NCBI RefSeq assembly: GCF_000497045.1
Contig: NW_015961981.1
Span: 971,843 to 1,035,842 of the forward strand
Source: Kalmanozyma brasiliensis GHG001
Taxonomy: Eukaryota > Basidiomycota > Ustilaginomycetes > Ustilaginales
DNA: 64,000 nucleotides
Direction of reading: 5' to 3'
Numbering within the stretch: the first letter of the stretch is position 1; the number at the start of each line of letters is the position of its first letter. The notes beneath the pieces are model-generated. The model was not told the origin of the DNA. It searched no databases and saw only the letters and a program-made list of their open reading frames with translations. Both the position numbers and the translations under genes were made by a program. Below, in pieces: positions 39,687-47,582 of this stretch.

Positions 39687-42600
39687 ATGACGACGACAAC
39701 AAGAAAGGGCGCGGATCCGCCTGATGCTGCAATCAAATCCACAGCTCAAGAAGTGCTACAGCGGCCAAAGGGCCCATCAAAGCGCACACGGCATTCCTGG
39801 CTGCGCTCCTTCGTCGCACTAGCGACAGCTGCTGTGCTCCTGTCGGTCAGCGCCCTCGCATTTTCGAAAGCGACGGCATCATTCCAGAACTCTCAACTTG
39901 CAGCATTGTCCGAACGATTCGCCATCTGCTCACCTGATGAGCGCGGATCCCTTCACCTCGCATCTCCGACGTCCACGGCAGGCTCCGTTTACACCGGCGA
40001 CGAGCACCGTTTTGCCAAAGACGGCGCATTCACCGAATGCGTGGCAGTCGAGCATGGAGTCATCACCCACGTTGGGAAGGAAGAGGATGTGCTACCAAGC
40101 TTCTGCGAAGGTGTCGACTCATCCACTACAGCTGCTTCTGCAAAGCATCAGCAGCGACGAGTCCCACACGGCAACAAGGCGGCACGACTCAGCCGTCGCA
40201 GTGGCAACATGAAGGACGGAGCGCTGCGCAGACGTAGCAAGTGCGACTTACGGAGGCTGCGTCCTGGTCAGACTCTCTTTCCTGGCTTTCACGATGCTCA
40301 CGGCCACATCCTCGACTACGGCTGGTCTCGCACCGTGGCGGACCTAGTTGGCTCTACTTCGGTCCAAGACATCATCGATAGGCTCGAGGCCTACGTTCGC
40401 TCGAAGCCACATTTGATGGCGTACGCGCTGAGCGGCGGAGCATCAAGCGCAAACGCCACGACGGTGCCTTGGATTGAAGGTCTAGGATGGGACCAGACGA
40501 AGTGGACGCCTGCCGAGTTCCCCACCGCCGCCGACCTGGGCCGGTCGGAGCTGCTGCGTCGCTTTCCGATCGTGCTGCGTCGAGTTGACGTGCATGCGCT
40601 GTGGCTCAGCGAGATTGGTCTGGATATGGTCATGCGTGGAGCTAAAGACTTTCCTGCGTCCCCGACAGAGGACCACAAAGTCGAAGGAGGCCTTGTCGTT
40701 CGGTACGCAGACGGCAGGCCCACGGGGATACTCATCGACAACGCCATGAACTTCGCCTACCAAGTGGTGCCTGAATGGACCGACGATCAGCGCAAGATCT
40801 TCCTCGACGCAGCCACGGAAGGCCTGCTCCGTGTAGGCATCACCGCCGTTGGTGACGCAGCCACAGACCTCAAGGCGGCCGCCTTCTACAAGCGCATGGA
40901 TGCAGATGGTCAGCTGCGCTTCCGCATCTACTCGATGCTAGCCTGCCCGCCGGGTGAGAGGCGATGCGCTGACCGAATCGATCAGGTCAAGCCAGACCCG
41001 AAACTCGTACAGAAAGGTAAGGGCGGGATGTTCACGCTGCGTTCAGTGAAGCTGTTCAATGACGGTGCGCTGGGCTCGTGGGGGTCTGCCATGTGGGACG
41101 ATTACTCCGACAAGCCGGGCGAGCGCGGTCTGCTCCTCATCCCCGAGGCTGAGCTGCCTTCGTTGGTTGCGTACTGGCTGGAGCGAGGCTGGCAGGTGTG
41201 CACGCATGCTATCGGCGACCGTGCCAACACGCTGACGCTCGATGCCTACGATGACTTTCTCCGCTCCCACCCCGCCGCTGAAGCACATACGCTCCGGCCC
41301 CGCGTGGAGCACGCCCAGCTCATGTGGCCGTCCGACCTCGCCCGCTTCGCAGAACTAGGCGTCATCGCGTCCATGCAGCCCACCCACTGCACCTCCGATA
41401 TGGGGTATGTCGAGTCTCGTATTGGGAAGGAGCGGGCGGCACACGGTGCGTATGCGTGGAAGTCGCTTCTCGATGCGAACGCGAGCTTGGCCCTCGGGTC
41501 GGACTTTCCTGTGGAGCTGCCGGATCCTCTACACGGCATCTACTCCGCTGTGACGCGGCTCGATACGAATGGCAACAGTCCTCATGGCGCTGGCGGATGG
41601 TACCCTCACGAGAGGCTGACAAGGAGAGAGGCACTCAAAGGGTTCACGCAGGACGCAGCGTTTGCGCAATTCGAAGAGGACGTCGCTGGTAGCATCTCTG
41701 TCGGTAAGAGAGCCGACTTCACATTGCTCGATCGAAACATTCTGGATGAGGACAGAGTCACACCGGCGATGTTGAGGGCTGCCAAAGTCGACGCCACGAT
41801 CGTCGGCGGCAAGGTCGTCTTTGACCGGTTGGCACTTGCCGCTATGACATCTTCTCAGTCCACGGGAAGCTCTTTCGACCGACTGACCCAGCGTCTCGAA
41901 GAGCGAGCCACTTCCATCGTGACCGGCCTCCGCGCTGCTTCGCTCGGCTCGCCGTCCACCATTTGGGCAGCCCTCTTCCTCGGAACCCTTCTCCTACTCC
42001 TCCGCTCGGGCGAAAAGGAGCCGTATCAGTCCATGTCCTGTCTCGCGCTCAACACACAGCCGCCCACCACCGCGTGGATGAACATGGGCTTCTGGACGCC
42101 CCAGTTGTCACGCTCGCAGCTGGACTTTCCGCTGGCCTGCCAGACGCTCGCCCAGCAGCTGTACTCCGCGGCCGGGCTGAAGCCGGGGATGAAAGTGCTC
42201 GACGTCGGATGCGGAGCAGGCCAATCGACGCTGTTCTTGCTGGAAGAGTACCAGCCGATGTTGCTGCACGCGGTGACGAGTCTGCCAGAAGAAGCCGCGT
42301 TTGCTGCTGAGCGCTTGCAACAACGTCTGCTAGACGGTGAGAAGGAGGCACCGCAGGTCAAAGTGTGGGCGCAAGACGTGCTCGAGTGGCTCCGCAGTGG
42401 TGAAGGAGATGGCGAGAAGTACGACGTAATCCTTGCGCTCGACTGCGCCTTCCACTTCAGCGATCGGGCAGAGTACATTCGGCTCGCGAAGGCGCGCTTG
42501 AATCCTGGTGGCAGGCTGGCATTTGTCGACCTGCTCTCGGCGTATCCGTCTCCGTCAAGCGCACCTTCGTCCAGCGTGACGCTCGGGAACCCACAATATC

Positions 42601-42959
42601 CCAACGAGGCGCCTTCGCTCGGACGACGCCTCAAGCACAGCTTCACGTGCATGCTGGCGTCCACTAAGCCTGCCAACCTCTGGCCGGTCGACCGCTACTT
42701 TGACATCCTTCGAGCAGAGGGCGGGTTCCCTGCGAAGGGCATCAAGATGCGCGATATCACAGCCGATGTGTTCCCTGGATTTGCGAGGTTCCTGCGTTCG
42801 TTTGCCACGGAGGGCGCGGCGTGGAGAGGCGGCGGTTGGGGGATGCGGAAAGGGCTGGGTGCTTTCAGCAATGTGGTGCAGGATTGGAGCGAGGAGGGCG
42901 GCTTGGTGAGGATGTTCATCATTGTTGCGGAGGCTGATGGCGCAAATCCCGGTCTCTGA
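39687..42959 (+). CDS. YtcJ-like amidohydrolase fused to a SAM methyltransferase through a membrane span
   Basis: One uninterrupted 1090-residue frame with two unrelated domains. Residues 39-60 form an N-terminal membrane anchor after a basic cytosolic tail. Residues about 90-715 are an amidohydrolase of the YtcJ/AepA group: metal ligands HDAHGH (about 202-206), Lys in VKLFNDGALGSWG (454), His in CTHAIGDRA (506), His in RVEHAQLM (541) and Asp in LGSDFPVELPDP (605). A second hydrophobic span is at about 757-773. Residues about 790-1085 are a class I SAM-dependent methyltransferase: MNMGFWTPQ, motif I VLDVGCGAGQS (837-847), and the acidic YDVILALDCAFHF. Predicted topology puts the hydrolase in the lumen or outside and the methyltransferase in the cytosol. 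Substrates are unknown. No intron sites are needed, and both catalytic centres look intact. Confidence 0.87.
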   Translation: MTTTTRKGADPPDAAIKSTAQEVLQRPKGPSKRTRHSWLRSFVALATAAVLLSVSALAFSKATASFQNSQLAALSERFAICSPDERGSLHLASPTSTAGSVYTGDEHRFAKDGAFTECVAVEHGVITHVGKEEDVLPSFCEGVDSSTTAASAKHQQRRVPHGNKAARLSRRSGNMKDGALRRRSKCDLRRLRPGQTLFPGFHDAHGHILDYGWSRTVADLVGSTSVQDIIDRLEAYVRSKPHLMAYALSGGASSANATTVPWIEGLGWDQTKWTPAEFPTAADLGRSELLRRFPIVLRRVDVHALWLSEIGLDMVMRGAKDFPASPTEDHKVEGGLVVRYADGRPTGILIDNAMNFAYQVVPEWTDDQRKIFLDAATEGLLRVGITAVGDAATDLKAAAFYKRMDADGQLRFRIYSMLACPPGERRCADRIDQVKPDPKLVQKGKGGMFTLRSVKLFNDGALGSWGSAMWDDYSDKPGERGLLLIPEAELPSLVAYWLERGWQVCTHAIGDRANTLTLDAYDDFLRSHPAAEAHTLRPRVEHAQLMWPSDLARFAELGVIASMQPTHCTSDMGYVESRIGKERAAHGAYAWKSLLDANASLALGSDFPVELPDPLHGIYSAVTRLDTNGNSPHGAGGWYPHERLTRREALKGFTQDAAFAQFEEDVAGSISVGKRADFTLLDRNILDEDRVTPAMLRAAKVDATIVGGKVVFDRLALAAMTSSQSTGSSFDRLTQRLEERATSIVTGLRAASLGSPSTIWAALFLGTLLLLLRSGEKEPYQSMSCLALNTQPPTTAWMNMGFWTPQLSRSQLDFPLACQTLAQQLYSAAGLKPGMKVLDVGCGAGQSTLFLLEEYQPMLLHAVTSLPEEAAFAAERLQQRLLDGEKEAPQVKVWAQDVLEWLRSGEGDGEKYDVILALDCAFHFSDRAEYIRLAKARLNPGGRLAFVDLLSAYPSPSSAPSSSVTLGNPQYPNEAPSLGRRLKHSFTCMLASTKPANLWPVDRYFDILRAEGGFPAKGIKMRDITADVFPGFARFLRSFATEGAAWRGGGWGMRKGLGAFSNVVQDWSEEGGLVRMFIIVAEADGANPGL

Positions 42960-43080
42960 ATCCTCTCCATACAACTAGATCTCGATACCGTCTCGGCTTT
43001 TGCGATTGTGAGCTTGTGCTGACACGCTGTGCGATCGCTGTATGCGCATGCAGTGTGGCCAGGAGGCTGTCGTCGTCTAT

Positions 43081-43353
43081 TCACTGCGTCTGACCTGCCC
43101 TGAGCGCCCCCATCCTTGCATTATTCCGCTTAGCAAGCAGTCTGAGCGACCTTTCCCTCTCAATCTCGCTCATGTTCTGCCAATTTGATATGCGCGAGAT
43201 GGTGCCGTCCGAGTTGACGATCATGGGACCGAGGTGGTCGAGCTTGATGACGTTGTTTGGCTCGTCTGAGGAAGGCACGTCGGACGGTGCAGGCAGGCCA
43301 AGCGGCGGGCTTGCCTTGGCGTTGGCGTCGTTGGTGTTGTCCGTGCTCGACAT
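43081..43353 (-). CDS. Small conserved protein, 90 aa
   Basis: The last 50 residues carry a compact block, LGPMIVNSDGTISRISNW, followed by MSEIERERSLRLLAKRNNARM. The same pattern (a short beta hairpin ending in W, then a helix with ERE and KRN) occurs in small uncharacterised proteins of many fungi and some bacteria, as I recall it. The first 35 residues are disordered. It starts 121 bp from the convergent fusion gene. No membrane span or targeting signal is visible, and the function is unknown. Confidence 0.8.
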   Translation of the reverse strand: MSSTDNTNDANAKASPPLGLPAPSDVPSSDEPNNVIKLDHLGPMIVNSDGTISRISNWQNMSEIERERSLRLLAKRNNARMGALRAGQTQ

Positions 43354-43724
43354 CTTGTCTCAAGCTGCCGGTCGATTTCAGCTGGCGATGGTGATGGTGG
43401 TTGTGAGAAGTGAGAAGGATGGGAAGGGGTGGAGGAAGAAACAAAAGAACGGCAACATGACCGGCGCATAAAAGTGTCAGCCAGGGTTCAAATTCGCTAG
43501 AAGCTTCGTTCAGGCTCGCGGTCAACACCGTACCTCACACCACAAAGATTGCCGCTCGTGCCCATGTCTGAGCATCAAGATCCGCCGTACTTGAAACAGT
43601 GCGCAGCGTCAAACAGTCAGGACCGTGTGGATGGACTGTCATTAACCATGATTTTAAGCACGTCGACTGATCGTTTGCGAATGTAGACTTCTATCGATAT
43701 TGCTCGAAGGCAGGATACAGGTCG
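43354..43724. other. Intergenic region upstream of the 90-aa gene
   Basis: 371 bp between tandem minus-strand genes, holding the desaturase 3' end and the small gene's promoter. AT content rises near 43640-43720. No gene is seen. Confidence 0.4.
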
Positions 43725-45638
43725 TTAGTGTTGGAGCTCGCCCTTCGCTTGCGCCTGCGCCACCTTGCCAAGAATGTGAACCTGATCGGCTACTCTTTTG
43801 AGCGTTGCCAACACCCTTCCGTTGCCCTTTGTGAAGCTGTACTCATGATACTCGAGCCCCCACTTCTTGGCAAAGGGCACGACGAAGCGGTCGCGCACCT
43901 CTCTGAGGTTGTGTCTCGGCACGCGCGGGAAGAGGTGGTGCGAAACCTGCATGTGCAATCCACCGTGCACGAAGTCGAGCCATGTCGGACAATCGACATC
44001 CATGGTGGTCCTAATTTGGCGTGAAGCAAAGCTCTCGCTCAGCCCCAGATCGTCGCACGACTGGGCAAAGTGAGACAGCACAATCTGGACGTGCAGCGGC
44101 GAAGTGACGATGTGCGAGATGAGAAGGTAGCCGATGCGGACGGGCCACGAAGGAAGAGAGCCGAGCAGCCCGTAGCCGTACCAAGTCCAGAAGGTGGCGA
44201 GACCAACAAGCTCGAGTGCCCACCAGCGGTCTCGACGCGCCTTGGTGGCGAGGAAGCCATACGAGTTGGCATATAGATTGAAGCGACCAAAGGCCATGAC
44301 GATGTAGTAGAGCTTGTGCTGATGCTTGAGAAGGAAGCGGCTGGGTGCGTCGAATTCGAGCACGCGGCGGTAGTAGGAGGACCAGAGTCCCAGTGGTTTG
44401 GCGGATGCGTCGTTGCTGTCGTTTGCATTGATGATGGTAGTCTGGCCAGCCAGAACGAATTGGGGCGAGATGGCAAAAAAGGGCATGTGCTGGATATCGG
44501 GGTCGTGCTCGGGATGGTTGGTGACGAGGTGATGGACGTCGTGGTTGTCGCACCACCAGCCGATGCTGAGACCGCCAATGAAGTCGGCGATGGTGGTGCC
44601 GATGATACGGTCCCACTGCCAGGAGTGGGTGATGCCGCTGTGGCCCGAGTCATGCGCTGAGAAGGTGAGCTGATGCCAGAAGAGCCCAAGGAAGAAGCTG
44701 GATAGCAAGAATGATGTGGTGGAAGCGCTGAATGACCATGCGGAAGATGCCGAAGAGGCAGCCGAAGTGGCCGACTGCTCGAGTCGTAGCTGAGATTGTC
44801 CGCATGACCACAAGGCGAAAGCGATGGACCCGAGCAAAAGGTATCGCGCCACTTCTCGCGCATATCCCACGGGTTTGAGGGTGTATAGACCTGCGTCTTT
44901 GACCTGCTGATGCAGTTTCTTGTAGGCTTCCGAGATCTGGTGCTCGCGGATCGGATCGACCGACTCGGGGACAGGTGGCGGTTCCAGTAGATCGACTGGC
45001 AAGGGGAACCCGTTGGGCCTTTCAACGATCAGAGTGGACGGGGCGGCGGGCTTGACGGCGCTCTTACGCCGTGACTCAGACGGTGAGGAGCGTGACGGTC
45101 GGGTCTGCTCCGACGTATCGGAAAGCATTCCTTCGACCAAGGCCTCATCGGTCGAGTCTGAAGACAGCTCTGGCTCTTGGCTGTCTCGGTCGGAGCTGAC
45201 CGCAGAAGTGGATGGAGTGTTGCGGTGGCGCCACATTGCTACCTGAGCATGTGGATGATCCAACCTGCCCTTGCGATAGCCCAGCTGTACTGGTGGCACC
45301 AGCGGTCGGTAGTTGTGCCAGTCCGCCTCGTCGAGGTGACCAATCACGTAGCGAGACATAAGGCGCGAGATGGTGTCTTCGGAATGGTAGGCTTCGATCT
45401 CGTCCGTAGCGTCCCGCCCGACAAAGTGCAGGATAGCGAGCTCACCACCAGGGTGTCTCGAGAGCCATTTGTCCAGCTTGTAGATCTTTCGTCGGTGCAA
45501 GACGAGCGTCTCCCCATTGGCGATGCGCTCCGCTAGCTGAGCGCGAGTCAAGGTCTTCGGCTGGCGCGGCTGGCGCTTAGCTTCAGCTGGAAGCGCCACC
45601 TTGGACGAAGCGATACTTGTACCCACGTCAGAGACCAT
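43725..45638 (-). CDS. Cytochrome b5-fused sphingolipid delta-8 desaturase
   Basis: 637 residues from the first ATG at 45638; the frame extends to 45719 but only with a TTG. The N-terminal cytochrome b5 domain has the heme motif HPGG (62-65) and a second His in EAYHSED. A disordered Ser/Pro linker of over 100 residues follows. The desaturase domain has three His boxes: HDSGH (about 326), HDVHH (about 364, within DNHDVHHLVTNHPEHDPDIQH) and QVSHH (about 562), where Gln replaces the first His. That Q-box and the b5 fusion define front-end desaturases; fungal members with these sequences are delta-8 sphingolipid desaturases of glucosylceramide synthesis in the ER. Several membrane spans surround the boxes. 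Confidence 0.92.
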   Translation of the reverse strand: MVSDVGTSIASSKVALPAEAKRQPRQPKTLTRAQLAERIANGETLVLHRRKIYKLDKWLSRHPGGELAILHFVGRDATDEIEAYHSEDTISRLMSRYVIGHLDEADWHNYRPLVPPVQLGYRKGRLDHPHAQVAMWRHRNTPSTSAVSSDRDSQEPELSSDSTDEALVEGMLSDTSEQTRPSRSSPSESRRKSAVKPAAPSTLIVERPNGFPLPVDLLEPPPVPESVDPIREHQISEAYKKLHQQVKDAGLYTLKPVGYAREVARYLLLGSIAFALWSCGQSQLRLEQSATSAASSASSAWSFSASTTSFLLSSFFLGLFWHQLTFSAHDSGHSGITHSWQWDRIIGTTIADFIGGLSIGWWCDNHDVHHLVTNHPEHDPDIQHMPFFAISPQFVLAGQTTIINANDSNDASAKPLGLWSSYYRRVLEFDAPSRFLLKHQHKLYYIVMAFGRFNLYANSYGFLATKARRDRWWALELVGLATFWTWYGYGLLGSLPSWPVRIGYLLISHIVTSPLHVQIVLSHFAQSCDDLGLSESFASRQIRTTMDVDCPTWLDFVHGGLHMQVSHHLFPRVPRHNLREVRDRFVVPFAKKWGLEYHEYSFTKGNGRVLATLKRVADQVHILGKVAQAQAKGELQH

Positions 45639-46038
45639 TGTGGAAGTCGCGGATCGATGTGATGGTTCGGTACGTGGTCGAAGTGGGCGAGGCGAAGGAG
45701 ACCCACCGTCCACAGACAACCATTCAGGGTCCCCGCCACAGTCGTGAACGCCGAGCGCAAGTTCTTCTCAGCCAACGCTGCTAGGCCACCTGCATACAGT
45801 AGAGGAATTTTAAGGCTCGCGCAGCCCGCACGCTGCACGAGCTGTTCTTCCTAAAGACACACAGCTCTCTCTCGGACGTGCCGCTGCGAAATTCAGCATC
45901 ACGCACAAGCCACAGCCGAGTCCGTGATTCAATCGATTGGCATCACATTCCGCACCTTCCGACTCACCATCCTTCAACCATCACCGCAGACATCGGCTAC
46001 CCCGCAGCAAAGCAACATTGCGCTGTGACGACCTCAAA
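45639..46038. promoter_or_regulatory. Divergent promoter region, desaturase and SEC12
   Basis: 400 bp between start codons. Open frames continue a little upstream of both starts without ATG. No core element is clear. Confidence 0.4.
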
Positions 46039-47463
46039 ATGGCCAGAACTCAGCACTTCCCGGTGCAGGCAAAGATCCCGATCTACTCGGTCGGCTTCAT
46101 CCAGGATGATGTCATCGTCTACTCAGGCGGCGGAGGCGCGGGCCGATCAGGCGTCACCAATGCCGTCGTCGCAGCGCGAGTAGACTTCCAGACGCAAAGT
46201 ATCGAGAAGCTGGACGAGCTCAAGCTGTCTCGAGACGAAGATGCTCCTATGGCCATGTCGGTCAACACCTCCAAATCGCAGCTGATCTGCGGCATCAACA
46301 ATACGGCAGACGAGATGAAGAAGGGCAACAACCAGCCAATCCGCATCTTTGACTACTCGCTGCAAGAGGCTGAGGTCACAGAAAAGTCTGGCTCAACAAA
46401 CGACGAAAAAGCCTCATCTGCAGACAAAGGCAAAGCAAAGCAGGAGGACGTCAAGATGGAGCTTCACTTTGCCAAAGCAGCACAGTCGATGCAGATCCAA
46501 GACCCAGAGCAGTACATCAAAGTGGCTGCCTTCAGTCCGAATGGACGCATGCTCGCCTTGGCCAGCACAGACGGTCAAGTTGCGCTCCACCGATACCCAG
46601 CCCTCTCGCCTATCTGGGACGACGCGGGCGAACCTTCATCCTCCGCCCTTGCCGCCGCAGAGGCCAAAGACACCTCCATCTCGATACCCTCCCAAGACTT
46701 TGAAAGGAGCGAGCTCTATGACGCCGACTTTTCGCATTCCAACACGCAAGTCGTCTTCACTTCTTCATCCAAGCTCGTCGTCTATGCCACGGAGCCCTTC
46801 TCCGAGTCTAACTCGGATGATGCAGCGAGTCCAACCGACGAGTCCACACGGTCCGCCGAAGGCTACGCGCAAACCATCCAAACCATCAAGAATCCGGCCC
46901 TCGGTGGCAAGGGCCCCTGTTCCTTCCGGGCCGCACGCTTTGGTCGTGGCGAGGCGAGCAAAGAGAAGCTCTTCACTGTCGTCAACGCTGCCCCTGCAGG
47001 CGGCAGAGGCCCCAAAGCCAAGATCCGCAAGAGCTTCGTCACCGCTTGGGACGCCGATACCTGGGACCTCATCGAGACGCGCCACGTCTCGGATCGTCCC
47101 GTCACCGTGTTCGATGTCTCGCCGGACGGCAAGTTCCTGGCGTACGGATCGTCGGATCTGTCCATTGGCGTGCTCGACGCAAAGACCCTACGACCCGTGC
47201 TCAAGATTCTGCACGCACACGACTTCCCACCCACATGCCTCAAGTTCAACCCGGCGTCGAACCTGCTCGTCTCTGCCAGTGCGGATAACACGCTGCGAGT
47301 GATTCCGATCCCAGCGAAGGCGCTGCTGGAAAAGGCGGCGAGTGCAGGTGGCGCATTGGCGTTCATCTCCGAGACAAGAATGGGGTTCTATACGACCATC
47401 TTCCTCTCCCTGCTCATCGCCGCTTTGGCGCTCTGGTTCCAGCGTCAGTACCTCATTCGCTAG
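46039..47463 (+). CDS. SEC12: SEC12-type Sar1 guanine nucleotide exchange factor
   Basis: 474 residues from the ATG at 46039; the frame is open upstream but lacks ATG. A cytosolic WD40 propeller with the Sec12 N-terminal signature, a first strand PIYSVGFIQDDVIVYSGGGG followed by the SGVTNAV loop, corresponding to the potassium-binding loop that contacts Sar1. Later blades include YIKVAAFSPNGRMLALAS and SPDGKFLAYGSSDLSIGVLD. A single C-terminal membrane span (about 449-468) ends in a very short lumenal tail, QRQYLIR. Sec12 activates Sar1 on the ER to start COPII coat assembly, which also packages ERV41. Yeast Sec12 is the same length (471) with a similar plan. Confidence 0.9.
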   Translation: MARTQHFPVQAKIPIYSVGFIQDDVIVYSGGGGAGRSGVTNAVVAARVDFQTQSIEKLDELKLSRDEDAPMAMSVNTSKSQLICGINNTADEMKKGNNQPIRIFDYSLQEAEVTEKSGSTNDEKASSADKGKAKQEDVKMELHFAKAAQSMQIQDPEQYIKVAAFSPNGRMLALASTDGQVALHRYPALSPIWDDAGEPSSSALAAAEAKDTSISIPSQDFERSELYDADFSHSNTQVVFTSSSKLVVYATEPFSESNSDDAASPTDESTRSAEGYAQTIQTIKNPALGGKGPCSFRAARFGRGEASKEKLFTVVNAAPAGGRGPKAKIRKSFVTAWDADTWDLIETRHVSDRPVTVFDVSPDGKFLAYGSSDLSIGVLDAKTLRPVLKILHAHDFPPTCLKFNPASNLLVSASADNTLRVIPIPAKALLEKAASAGGALAFISETRMGFYTTIFLSLLIAALALWFQRQYLIR

Positions 47464-47582
47464 CGAAAGCGAAATCACGAATGCATCACATCATACAACC
47501 CTCTGTCCGTGTGTGCCAACTCCTCGAGTGACAGTGTCAATGGGGACATTTTCCTGTGCTAAGAATACATTGGTGTACAAGC

